Source: Pyxicephalus adspersus
Taxonomy: Eukaryota; Chordata; Amphibia; Anura; Pyxicephalidae
NCBI RefSeq assembly: GCF_032062135.1
Contig: NC_092860.1
Coordinates: 1,969,100-2,033,099, forward strand
Direction of reading: 5' to 3'
Length of the DNA stretch: 64,000 nt
In this document: one piece after another, positions 43,336-54,176 of the stretch
How positions within the stretch are numbered: position 1 is the first letter of the stretch
Layout of the letters: the number at the start of each line of letters is the position of its first letter
Position numbers and translations under genes: made by a program
The notes under the pieces: model-generated
The model's database searches: none
The model's input: the letters and a program-made list of their open reading frames with translations, nothing else
Told to the model about the DNA's origin: nothing

Positions 43336-45059
43336 TAAGTGATGTTACATGATAATATAGTTTTTTTTTTTTTTGAGACATGGGGTTATATATTGATGTT
43401 TCATCTAATTCTATGAAACAACTGCCTACTTTTGAACATATGTCCTGATTTATTATGTTTACAGATATATCTATTTACAGATGTTTACTGTTGTATAATT
43501 GTAAACATTTGCTATTTGTTTTCTTTTTCATTGTTTTATATGTTATATTTACATCCTCCAATAAAAAAAATATTTTAAAAAAAGTTATATATACCAACTA
43601 TTTGTTTACCCTTGTTTTGCAGTTGCAGTTGAATGCCTATATTACATAGGAGAAGGTAGGTCAACTATAAACACTGAGATAACTTCAAGCTGATTACCCA
43701 CTGTTATATAGAATAAACATAACTAAAATTGATCAATGGCATAAAATCCTGTTTTTTTTTTTACAAAGTACTATTTAATTACAATTGGTGTAATATAAGT
43801 TTGCACTGGGAGAAACTTTTTTTTAGCAAAGAAGAATAATGTTATTGCTTTTTGTTATCTTGCTGGTGTTAAAGTGAATGACGCAAGTAGGCTGTTCTGG
43901 CTCTGAGTAGATTCCTACTGTAAGGCCAATTCCTTCCTAACAAGCAGATTAGCTTACAGCTGGACAGTTAGAATTTAAAAGCAAAGTGTTTGTTGGGTAA
44001 TAAGGGGCTTTGGTTTAGGTTTATTTTAGATAAAAGTGCTTCTGATGGAAAACATTTGCCACATAATTGCAACATTGACATATACGATACATGTATAAAA
44101 GCAACACTGGTATGTGTTATCAATGCTGTGATTGAGCATGTACTCGGAGCTAAACTTTTCTCTAGAAACACTATCACAAATATAACATGCCAGAAAAAAA
44201 GATTATCAGACATAAACAAGTATTTGCAGGATTTTCTAGAAATTGTCAGAATAAAGATATGATAATCCTAAAAACAAATTCCTGCTTCAAAATGAGTTTC
44301 AGAGCATAAACTCAAGTCAATTAAGACAACCCCCGTACTTCTGTGGACTCATTTTTTGGACTTTCTATGAAATCTTTACGTGAACGATTTAACATGCATT
44401 TTCAAGCATGGTGCACGGTAGATATTGTATATAAGACATTTTAATAGATTTGAGTAAGTCAGATAACAAAAAAAATGATGTTTGCTTGAACCTACAGCAT
44501 AGTCCACAGCCACAAATTTTGATAAAAACCATGTTCAATGGCCAATTTTCTTCCAAATTGAACCTATTAACATCTGATTGCATTCACCTACAATAGTTTT
44601 TTTTCCCCATTAGTTTATATTTTATTGTTTTTACCCCATATTATGTACACTAGGTGCTTCTATTACAAAAATGAAAGTACACTTATATATACTTCAATTA
44701 ACCTGAGGATGCATTGTTTTCTTAATATACAATAATAAAAAAAAATACTATTTAAACTAGATCCTTCTCCAGGTATGGAGCTGAGGTAGCCAAGAAAAGG
44801 TCCATACCGGGTCCCATGCCTTCCTTCAATAGTGGCGTAAGTATGGGTATACTTGAGATATAGCACCCCAGCAGTCACCCACCAGTGGTCCACAAGAAAA
44901 ATTTGGTTGTCCGTGGGTCTGACTGGTGTGCCCCTGAGCAGGGTTAGGAGAAGGATCCAGCCGTGGGGGGGCGCACTGGCCTAGAGCCATGGTACTCGTA
45001 CGGATCAGGCTCAGGGCGGTGGGTGGGTTATGTCTCTGGACGCAAACTGCCAACTCTCC
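43336..45059. other. No feature recognised
   Basis: AT-rich sequence to about 44730, then more GC-rich sequence that may belong to the hAT fragment ending at 45231. No convincing gene. Confidence 0.5.
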
Positions 45060-45231
45060 CATTGCAGGCTCAGATCGCAGACCTACGATAGGAGAGTAGA
45101 TGTTCTGGCATCATGACATCACTATGGGGGAAGTTTCTTCCCCTTTGAGTGACACCTCGCTTTCTGCGCATGTGCAGTCCAAAGCCGGTAAATTTAGTGG
45201 TTGGTGGGTCTGAAAAGGTTGGCGACCCCTG
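45060..45231. repeat. hAT element right end
   Basis: Ends with GGTTGGCGACCCCTG (45217-45231), the terminal repeat of hAT short elements, followed by CTCTAACC, which fits the TCTARA-like target preference seen elsewhere in the window. CATGTGCAGTCCAAAGCC and the TGGTGGGTCTGAAAAGG stretch belong to the same element type. No matching left end was found. Confidence 0.5.
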
Positions 45232-45417
45232 CTCTAACCTACAATCTGTCTCCCAAAATTGTTGTCGGAGTTCATAAAGAGGTTTTTATATTGGAATCTG
45301 CAAGCCCTCTTTAATGAAGGGCCCGAAGATATCTTCCTGCTCACACAGGGAAATTAGTTCAGGGGTATATTTGTACCCATACTCAGAAAACGTTCATAGA
45401 AGTATAAATAAACTGGC

Positions 45418-46125
45418 TGTAAGGCCCTGGTCAGCACCAGTACTCGCCTGACACCAGTCCACCCAATCAAACACCGCACCCTTCACCTATAGCAAGCCCC
45501 CGCTCAGGCTCGGTAAACTGGTTGTGTCTCCCAGCACACGGTTGCCCCCAGGACTTACTGCACAAGGAATGGTGTCTGGGAATGGGCTGGCAGCAAGCCA
45601 GGAGCCCACAGATAGCAGTACCAAAAGTCCAACAGAGCCAAGTCAAGATACAGAGCAGAGGTCATACACAGAATATCCGTCCACCAAACAAAGTACACAA
45701 GGACAAGCACAAGCAGAGTCGGGGTCACAGGCAAAGGTCGGTCCAGGCAGCAAAAACTCACAAGATCAGAAACAGGCAGGGCCAGCAAGAGTAAATCAGA
45801 CAAAACCACAATCCAGCACAGATTAGCCCAGCTATACGCTACAACATGCAGTGGTGACTGGGAGCAGAAAGGCTATAAAGTCCCAGCAGCCAATAGTAGT
45901 GCAGGACTGAGTCAGAAGCTGATCAGCCTCTAGAATCCCCTCACAGCCCAACAATGGATGCTGGGGATGCAAAAAAATCCATCAGGCTAAAGTGAAGCAG
46001 GGGCTGCTGCTATCTTAGTTCCCCTGACTGCTGCAAATTATATCACTGGACAGAATAAACCATGTTTTATACTGCCAAGGTGCAAAGCACGGAGTCGCCA
46101 GACTCCAGATGAGCATCTCCTAACA
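45418..46125 (-). mobile_element. Solo LTR of family A, 708 bp, intact ends
   Basis: Plus-strand text begins TGTAAGGCCCTGGTCAGC and ends GCATCTCCTAACA. It is flanked by the identical five bases CTGGC (45413-45417 and 46126-46130), a clean Gypsy-type target duplication. It is co-linear with the 5' LTR at 40532 and serves as the reference copy for this family in the window. Open frames inside (for example 45522-45826) are non-coding LTR sequence. Formed by recombination between two LTRs of a full element. Confidence 0.9.
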
Positions 46126-46130
46126 CTGGC

Positions 46131-47379
46131 AGTGTAGAAAAAATAGTTACTTGAAATTTAAAAGATACTAGTTTGTTAATTCATGAAAAAGACCAACTAT
46201 GGGACCACCACTGTTGAGAGGAGGTATAGACACTGCTAAACAAGGACCTAAACATAGGACGTTGCAGAATCAGGTTTAGTTTCTTATATAAAGGATTGAA
46301 ATAATTTTTTTGGAATTATAGAGAAAGGTAAGGCTAAGCAGTAAATAACATTTTAAAAACCCTTCTCTTTATTCTAAAATCAGAACACAGACACTTTATT
46401 ATGAAATTTGAAAGTGAATGTCTCCACAACACCTATAGCAACAGAGGTGAATGTGTGCTTGTATTAAACTGGTTTAACTGCCTCTTCAGAATATGTAAAT
46501 GTGTGTAATCAGGACACAAGTTCACTTTAAGGCATAAGCTATTTAGAAACCTATTTTTACTGCTACAAACACAAAATTGGTCATATGGTACCAATCTTGG
46601 AAGGGCTCTTGGACAAATGCTAAATCTTAGTCTTAGATTGCCCTGTGATACAATTGTTACAATATTTTATATTTGTGTACTTTTTGTTACTGCAACAGGG
46701 GTCATTATACTTGCCCATGTGTTTGCTCTTTGTACTGTCTCAACGTGCTCGGTTTACTAAAGGAGTTTAGGCTGCTTACAACGCAAAGTCAATTTTCTCC
46801 TTGCAAGGAATATTTCAATTTGTTTAGTAAATGAGATGAAGCTCTGTTGATTTCAACCATCCAATCTTGTGCAAGAAAAAAAAAAAATCTGTCCCAAGAT
46901 TTCCTTGCAAGAAAATATGTTAAATAATAATTGACGAGTAGTCACCACAGTAAGTGAACAGCCTAAAATCACCACAAATTCAATAAAGGAAATATCTATT
47001 TGCCCGTGTGCACAGGTACAACAATGAGTGAGAAAAGATGTTCTTTACTGTGTAAAGTTGAAATACAGGGACACAGGTGATTGCTTTATGTTGACTCAGC
47101 TGTGTAGCTCATTGTTAACTGTTTTGGCTACAAGCGGGTAGATGTCTTGCCAATTTATGATATTAATTTATTTGAGCATAAAATTCAGCAGCTGTGTCTC
47201 TTCTGGAAAATTTTAAATTAGTCTAAAAACCTTCCAATTTTGTTTTAACCTGATGAGTTAACCCAGCTAGTAGGTGAGGGTCAATGTATAGTAATATTAA
47301 ACTTTTAAAGGTAAAACATTACTTTAATAGCATATCTCACATGGGTAATTGTTTTGCACCTGCTTCTTTTTCCAGCCTT
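46131..47379. other. No gene seen; possible MITE at about 46735-46960
   Basis: CCTTGCAAGGAATATTTCAA and TTCCTTGCAAGAAAATATG-type arms with GTTTAGTAAATGAG between them suggest a palindromic short element. The rest is unassigned. Confidence 0.4.
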
Positions 47380-47696
47380 TGTTTCAGCAATGCTAGCTAC
47401 TTAAATAAGCCGCAATGGCTCACAATTGATATGATTCAAAAACAATTGGATAAAATTAGGGTTGATAAAGCACCAGGACCTGATGGATTACACCCCCATG
47501 TTCTCAAAGAGCTGAGATCAGTTATTTCAAAGCAATTGTTTCTAATTTCTAGAGGCTCTGGCATGGTACCAATGGATTGGCGTAAAGACAATGTGGTTCC
47601 TATCATTAAAAAGGGAGCAAAGTCAATACCAATACATTACCAAGTAACTACAGACTGGTATATTTAACTTCTATAGTTGGAAAGATCCCAGAGATA
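47380..47696 (+). pseudogene. LINE reverse-transcriptase fragment (CR1/L2-like)
   Basis: In one frame: MIQKQLDKIRVDKAPGPDGL, HPHVLKELRSVISKQLF, GSGMVPMDWRKDNVVPIIKK and GAKS, the segment before and within the first reverse-transcriptase motifs of CR1/L2-type LINEs (the KAPGPDGL block is diagnostic). It continues in another frame into a VGKI-like motif and is then cut by a MITE at 47697. The last 196 bp are repeated in inverted orientation after the MITE. Confidence 0.8.
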
Positions 47697-47923
47697 TTGG
47701 CCCTGGTTTATGAAAGCTCTCCTAGGCTGGAGAGAATACACTTTCATCAGTGAAGCTGGGTGATCCAGCAAACCTGGAATGGATCTGGTCCAGGATTCAA
47801 AACATTTGCTAGCAAATAGCAAATGATTTTTAAAAATCCATTTCATGTTTTCTGGACCACCCAGCTTCACTTCTGAAATTGTATTCTCTCCAGCCTTGGA
47901 AAGCTTTCATAAATCAGGGCCAA
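47697..47923 (+). mobile_element. TA-flanked MITE (TTGGCCCTG ends), copy 1
   Basis: Flanked by TA (47695-47696, 47924-47925). The ends TTGGCCCTGGTTTATGAAAG and (other strand) TTGGCCCTGATTTATGAAAG are long inverted repeats that extend through CTCTCC...GGCTGGAGAG. Other copies lie at 48120-48318 and 54511-54728. The TA duplication fits a Tc1/mariner-type mobiliser. Confidence 0.85.
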
Positions 47924-48119
47924 TATCTCTGGGATCTTTCCAACTATAGAAGTTAAATATACCAGTCTGTAGTTACTTGGTAATGTATTGGTATTGACTT
48001 TGCTCCCTTTTTAATGATAGGAACCACATTGTCTTTACGCCAATCCATTGGTACCATGCCAGAGCCTCTAGAAATTAGAAACAATTGCTTTGAAATAACT
48101 GATCTCAGCTCTTTGAGAA
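47924..48119 (-). repeat. Perfect inverted copy of LINE segment 47501-47696
   Basis: All 196 bases are the exact reverse complement of 47501-47696; I compared the two arms base by base. The left copy continues into further LINE sequence upstream (CACCCCCATG), while this copy stops at TTCTCAAAG and joins the truncated MITE at 48120. Confidence 0.95.
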
Positions 48120-48318
48120 TTATTTAAGCTCTCCAATACTAGAATGGATACACTTTCATCAGTGCAGCTGGATGATCCAGCAAACCTGGAATGCATCTGG
48201 TCCAGGATTAAAAACATTTGCTTACAAATAGGCTTATGACTTTTAAGAAATCCATCCAGCCTCACTGATGAAATGGTGTCCTCCCTAGCCTTGGAGAGCT
48301 TTAATAAATCAAGCCCAA
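48120..48318 (+). mobile_element. TTGGCCCTG MITE, copy 2, left end truncated
   Basis: TTTAAGCTCTCCAATACT, CACTTTCATCAGTGCAGCTG, GATGATCCAGCAAACCTGG and GCCTTGGAGAGCTTTAATAA follow copy 1 with more divergence. The first 10 bases or so of the left terminal repeat are missing at the junction with the inverted LINE segment. The right end CAAGCCCAA is followed by TA. Confidence 0.75.
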
Positions 48319-48320
48319 TA

Positions 48321-49229
48321 AAGCCTGACAATTTTTACTTAACTTTGGATAGGTGGCAGATTAGTTTATAGATATATTTGGTAGTTTTGTATTATAGTTA
48401 GACCTTGAAAAAAGATTTTTCGCTCACTTAGCTCTGGCACCTGTACAAGAGATATAGTTGTCGGTGGGAAAGGACATGGATAGCACTTTCAACATTGCCA
48501 AATGTTTTACTGTTACTTCAATACTCGGGGATGACAGTGTTTGCAGGATCCTCAGACCTTTCACATTTGCCATTGTTTCCCCATGTCCTGCTTGTCCCAG
48601 CGTTCTGACCCACACTCTATACCCCACGAATGTTACTCGTGATCTAAGCCAAGCATCTACTTGTTTGTGCAGCTTTCTTTGGGGGAGGGGGGTAGATAAG
48701 GTTTATGAAATGAATTTTTCTGTTCAGCTACATTTTTTATCCTGTCCATTGGAGTCTCTAGGATGTTCTTTAAGCAGTAACTGATTGCTCTGACTGACAA
48801 TATTAGGGAGTGCCTTTCCACCGAACCCCTAAAATAAAGGGGCACTTTAACACTGACCATCAGTGCAGTGAGCACTCATGTCAAATGTAAGGGGAACCTT
48901 CTGCCAGTGATCACCACCATAAGAGGGCATTTACACTAACTGCCCCAAATGGCCACAATGTAAAGAAACCATTCTCTTGTGACCCCTAGTGTACGGGGTC
49001 CCTTCTTCTCTTGACCACCAGTGAAAGGAGGCCCACCTTCAATAACCACCTTTGTAAAGAAATACTATTATCTTCACAGTCTGTGTTTCTTTTCTGGACA
49101 TTATATTTGTTATTTTTATATCATTTATGTATTCATTCAGCAATCAAAGAGTGGTATGCCAATGTTTTAGTTAAATCCTTCAATAACTGCCTGAGTAAGC
49201 TAATGTACAGTAGCCTGTAGATATGATAC

Positions 49230-49269
<40 letters not shown>

Positions 49270-49945
49270 TTATCCTATTATATATATATATATATATATT
49301 TATCCTGAAAAAAAATCCTGAATTAAAATCCTTTACAGTAAAAGGTTAAAAAAGTGGTGGAATATATGGTCAATTTAAAGCTCCAGTCTATTTTATCATG
49401 TATTGCATTTTTTTAGGATTTAAGCCAAATGCCAAATTTTTTTTTTTTGCTTTCTGCCATGCCGTTACTTTCAAGCGCCACAAGCATACAAACATATTTT
49501 AGTGTAGAAAAGATAATGTTGATTCTGACAAAGCTTTAATGAAGTCGGTGCCTTTCTGTCCTGTGACAACTGCTCTTCCCATTTCTTGTGTGAAATGGGA
49601 AAAAGAATGCTGAAAACTAAAATCAAATGTTTGGCTACAAATAGTCTTTAGGGAAGAATTATCTTAGTTCCATTACAACCATTCAGATTATTCCTGTCCT
49701 TTAATGGAAGAATGAAAGGTAAAACAGACTAATTCCTTAATGCAATACTAACCAACATATTTCTGTTGGGACCCACAGTAGCATATGTGTTTTACAATCT
49801 ACTTGAATTTCCTGTTTGTATGTGTTCATCAATATTGTAACACCATAGTATTAATATCCAATCCATCTTTCTGGTTTGTGTAGAAAACAGCTTGCTTGGG
49901 ACTGAAGTGGAAATGTGACCCTAAATGTTTTCCCTCTGATTTCAG
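48321..49945. other. No gene recognised; (TA)n at 49226-49301
   Basis: Contains a TA microsatellite with TATTTATCC interruptions. No other repeat or convincing frame; sequence from about 49870 is the probable intron before the candidate exon. Confidence 0.5.
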
Positions 49946-50120
49946 GGATATTAAAGCAGCAGCTGGTTCTGGACAGCTATCTCTTCTCTAAGTTCCACAA
50001 GATTTACTTCCTGCTAAGTAAGAAGAAGCTCTTTACTACTTTGAAGACTACAGAAACGCAATTGTCTCCATCAGATTGTCCGAAATGTGAAAAAGAGATG
50101 AGCGGGCCATTCCAGTCTGA
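49946..50120 (+). CDS. Candidate internal coding exon of an unrecognised host gene
   Basis: A pyrimidine-rich tract and TTTCAG (ending 49945) precede it and GTAAGA follows at 50121, so both splice sites fit. The exon is 175 bp. Of the three frames, two meet stops early; the third is open throughout and gives about 58 residues, with one base of the first codon on the previous exon and a split codon at the end. Parts read LKQQLVLDSYLFSKFHKIYF, LLSKKKLFTTLKTTETQ and DCPKCEKEMSGPF. It has a hydrophobic, basic first half and a CPKC pair later. Codon choice (GAC AGC TAT CTC TTC, AAG TTC CAC AAG) is exon-like and unlike its AT-rich surroundings. I do not recognise the protein. No partner exon was identified in the window, so the transcript would have large introns. 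A mobile-element origin is not excluded. Confidence 0.5.
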
Positions 50121-50660
50121 GTAAGATTTAATTAAATTGATTGTGGAATACCTACCAACTAATAAAGCTACTAATATCTGTAGGTGAATCCCATACCATG
50201 GATTTGAAGTGACCATATTTTTTGCCTATAGAGGGAAAAATAAACAAGGATAACTTACCCGTCTGTCTCCTTCCCCTTCCATTTGCATGTATCTATCCTT
50301 CCTTGCTCCATCATCTCATAGCTAGGCTGTTGGGACTTGGGAAAGTCATGTATAGGCTCAAAATCAATTTGCCACATTTGGACTTTAGTTGTGGCATGTG
50401 AATGAGGTAGCACAGAGTAAAGATTACTATAATGCTGAGAAGCAGGAAATTAAGTGAGCGTTTTTGACTATTTTGCCCGGAATGAGCAAAAGCAAAAGAT
50501 CACTTTAAAGCAGCTCTCGACTCTCTCAAACATTAATATTATATTCTTTAATCCATGCTGTACGCTATTTTTATTCAGGGCAATTGTATTGCCACATAAT
50601 ATTTTTTCCCTCTTGCTTGCTGTTTTCAATACTAAATGGGGTCTTTTAGTGGGTGTATTA
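50121..50660. other. No feature recognised
   Basis: Presumed intron if the preceding exon is real. No repeat recognised. Confidence 0.45.
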
Positions 50661-50668
50661 GACTAGAT

Positions 50669-50912
50669 CAGTGTTTCTCAACCTTTTTACCATGGGGGAA
50701 CTCTTAAGATAACTTTCAGGTCTTCAGGGAACTGCTGCTATAGTTTCCGTATTTCCAGCTCACAGTATATTAGTGTGGTGATCTGTAAGAAGAACGCCTC
50801 TTATATTGCTGGCAGATCATTGGTATTAATAAAACTGACATATTAAACTGCTGATCTGCTTAAGGAACCCCTAGCAAACTCTACAGGAACCCCGGGGTTC
50901 CACAAAACTCTG
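50669..50912. mobile_element. Short hAT element, 244 bp
   Basis: The left end CAGTGTTTCTCAACC and right end (other strand) CAGAGTTTTGTGGAACCCC are imperfect inverted repeats. Eight-base flanks GACTAGAT (50661-50668) and GACTAGAC (50913-50920) match at seven positions. Same broad family as 59959-60861. Confidence 0.75.
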
Positions 50913-50920
50913 GACTAGAC

Positions 50921-52368
50921 CTTATACTTTGCAGAAATCAACCAGCCATAGAGAACTTTCACCTCACTTTCATCCAAGTAGCATTTGTGAGTTACATATT
51001 GCCTTTTCCATATTGTGTTAGAAGACCAGAATAATCCATGGATTAGGTTCTGATTTTTTACCCACAATCATCATTCACTATATCTCTGACACACAGGTTG
51101 TTAAATGGCACCAATGTTATATGCAGGATACACCAACACTAAATACAACAAGTCACAATTGTTAACCTTTCCTGTCTCTGGAAAGTGGAGGCCTTGCTGT
51201 CTAACCTATTCTCTCAAGAATCCCCTGAGATGCTAGGAATCCCAGTGGGAATTCTGTTCAGGAACTGTGTCCCCTCCTAAGAAAAGAGGAACTCAAAATA
51301 TTGGTCATATGTCAAATTTTAATATCTTTCACCAAGAAGCATTTACCCCCACTGCTTCCTTGTAATGATAATCATCACCCAGCAATAGGCACCATTTTTT
51401 CTTCTAATAGCAAGAAAATGATTTCCATATGTAAGTATCCTCTACAAGGAGCTGCCTCCTGCATCCCACTAATGGCTTTCCCAATGTCCTTATTGTCAAT
51501 AGGAAAATGTGGAAGGAGCATTTGTGGACAGTATCAGTTATATGTTAATTTGTGTATTATACCTCCCAGAGTTTTGGGTTTCTGGTACCTTCAAACTTCC
51601 TTGTAAAGGTTTGTGGTGACTGCATTTTACTTTTGTGATCAGTATGAAAATTTTCGTTGTCAGTAAATGAACATTCAAATATTTTGTCCAAAACAGTCTA
51701 TAATCTGCTTTTTTATGAGAAATTTGGAGAACTGGTTCATACTCCTATTTATACTTATGTGCCAAGAAATGTGGACTGTGCAGTTTGTTTATTAGAGTTG
51801 CATATTAACTTACATTTTATTCGATCAGATGAGCTTTGTGCATTTTTTGAAGATTGGTCCACAGAGTTAACAAACCGTAAAAACTCCACCAATACAAATT
51901 TGTGATCAGATGTCAATGTGGTCAGGGTTCAGATCACCTGGCTTTAAAAGGGCAGGAAAAACCTTTTGTGATCAAACTTCTCGTTGTGACTGTTAGGTCA
52001 GGAGGGCAGATGGCTTCAATCGTTGCTTCCTCCGGTACTGACGCAGTCCTGTTTCCTGGAGGGCTAGTAGCACATGGGCTTTTTACATTATAATCATGTT
52101 AGACCGAACACGACTTAATTACATGCTGGTGATGTACAATATTACACCATTGTGTAAATATCAGAGCTAATCCTTTGGATTTTCTTTTCTTTTGTGTCTT
52201 TGAAAATTAAAACACCAGTAGGTATGTTCAGGTTTGTAAAAAGACAAATAAATAGCTAAACTAAAGCAAATCACAATACAAGAGCTGTATACTAAAACAT
52301 CTTGTCACACTGCTATACTCTAAAGCCCCACAGTATTCATAAAAATTAGGATAATGGATGTTTTTAAA
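50921..52368. other. No feature recognised
   Basis: No repeat family identified. Frames at 51301-51606, 51657-51905 and 51902-52093 have no domain or splice context and are probably chance. Confidence 0.5.
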
Positions 52369-52382
52369 GGCTTTGCTATGTA

Positions 52383-53103
52383 AGTAAATAAAAGGAGAAC
52401 TTAAAATTCTCCATAAAACACAACGGTTGCCATGACCTGTAATATTTAACATGTAAAAATAGAAAAACAGAGCAGAAGGGCCTTTTGGCAGCAAAGTATA
52501 TTTACTTATTAGTTGCTAATATACACTAGACAGAGCAGAAGAATAGATAGATATGTAAGAATAGATATGAATATAAATAAATATATATTTCCTTATATTC
52601 ATATCTATTCTTATGCTATCTTAGACTATTGTAGATCATAATATTTGTTGCACACTCCCAGTACGCTATATCTGATGCATAACATGATTATTTATTACTA
52701 TATATCCCATTTTTACATATGGTTGGTGATCTCAATAACTACTAATGTATTAACAATACAGAATGCCTATCCATAATGTGATTTGGTGATGCTTATCTAA
52801 AATGTTTTTCTTTTTGTGAATATTTTAGCATACTAACTATGCTACAATATTCAAACAATATCTATTTATCTACTTTGTATTATGCTAGCTAAAGTCTCTA
52901 TGCTCCCCTGAAGAAGCCACATGGCAAAACGCGTCGGAATAAAGAGATTAAGTCTTTTGTTGTAACATTTATCACTTTGTTACCTACACTATGCTATGCC
53001 TAAAGCTTAGTTGAACTCTGTCCTGTGAATATTAGCAACTAATAAGTAAATATACAACTTTGCTGCCAAAAAGCCCTTCTCTTGTGTTTTCCTATTTTTA
53101 CAT
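52383..53103 (+). mobile_element. Penelope-like non-autonomous element, copy 1
   Basis: Flanked by a perfect 14-bp direct repeat GGCTTTGCTATGTA (52369-52382 and 53104-53117), as left by target-primed insertion. About 75-bp inverted arms lie at 52450-52523 and 53029-53104 (shared TTTGGCAGCAAAG / CTTTGCTGCCAAA). A perfect 21-bp hairpin is at 52556-52576/52593-52613. A hammerhead-like motif is at 52905-52938. The right end CCCTTCTCTTGTGTTTTCC is shared with the copies at 56026 and 60192. It encodes no protein. Penelope-like elements are known for inverted partial terminal repeats and hammerhead motifs; the assignment rests on that combination. Confidence 0.6.
52905..52938 (+). ncRNA. Hammerhead-ribozyme-like motif, copy 1
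   Basis: CCCCTGAAGAAGCCACATGG then CAAAACGCGTCGG. It has the CTGANGA core, a GCC/GGC stem II, an AAAAC in place of GAAAC (G12 changed to A), and then the very short stem III with the GTC cleavage triplet. The changed G12 would disable cleavage. CC before and GG after could pair as the start of stem I. Confidence 0.4.
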
Positions 53104-53117
53104 GGCTTTGCTATGTA

Positions 53118-53929
53118 GCTTATGAATGGTATCTCCTAAGCTAAAGTAGGAAACAGAATGGCAGGTGGTGATTTGCATCTTTGATGGAGACCCTACAGCC
53201 CAACTTCACTTTCAAAAATAAATGCCCAGGATGTCTAAAAAAGTAAAATATTTTAAACTACTAGAGATCCTTAAATCAGGCAAAGTGAGCTGCCAAACAA
53301 ATGCTAGGGAAGACAGACAGTTTAATTGCAGAAGGGCCACATATGCTGAAGATATAAACATTTATGAATGACAAGCTAAACACAATCACAAACACTTGAC
53401 CAGGTAAAATAATTCATCTGTATGTATTTCAGGTTCATGGTTGTTTTCTTGTAAATAATAAATGCCATTATAAACTGCACCAAGGTTATCTCTTTTGTGT
53501 TGGTTATATTCTACTTTCCCTTTGACACTTTATATAAACTTATATATAAACACAAATGTCAATAAGACACTGGCACATTCCCAGCAGGGAGAGATAACTT
53601 TGGTGTGACTCACAGTGACAGTGGAAGACTGAGTCACAAACGGATCTTGATGCTGGAAGAAACAAGAGAAATACTGTTAAATGTATATTAGAAGGTCAGT
53701 CCACTCAAAACTAATATTTAGAGGGAATTTAAAGCAACATGTTTGTTATAAAGGTTATACTCCTCTCTATGCCGATCCCCTGTACTCGGTTCTCTGCTGG
53801 GCTGAAGATTAGATGTCCTGTCTAGGCTCCAAAGTTTGCATAGGGCCAAGAACCAAAAGCACCACTTCCATTTCCGTCATGTAAAGGCCAACGGTGGCAG
53901 AAGTGGCCCAAAAGTAGCAGGTAAATATA
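53118..53929. other. No feature recognised
   Basis: Spacer between the Penelope-like and Tc1 elements; nothing recognised. Confidence 0.5.
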
Positions 53930-54176
53930 TACAGTTATGTCCTAAATATTTGGACAGAGACAACTTTTTTCTAATATTGGTTCTGTACATTACCACAATT
54001 CATTTTAAATGAAACAACTCAGATACAGTTGCACTGCAGACTTTCAATTCAGTGGGTTGGGCAAAAAGATTGCATAGAAATGTAAGGAACTAAAGCCTTT
54101 TATTACACAATCTTTTCATTTCAGGGGCGCAAAAGTAATTGGACAAATTGAAAAGCTGAAAATAAAATGTTCATTT

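Noticed and set aside
44826..45062. Pro/Thr-rich minus-strand frame
   Set aside because: Lies in GC-richer repeat-like sequence next to a hAT end; no domain or splice evidence.
45522..45826. Two overlapping frames of 90-100 codons
   Set aside because: They lie within the solo LTR of family A, which is non-coding; the same open stretches occur at 1119-1415 in another copy of this LTR.
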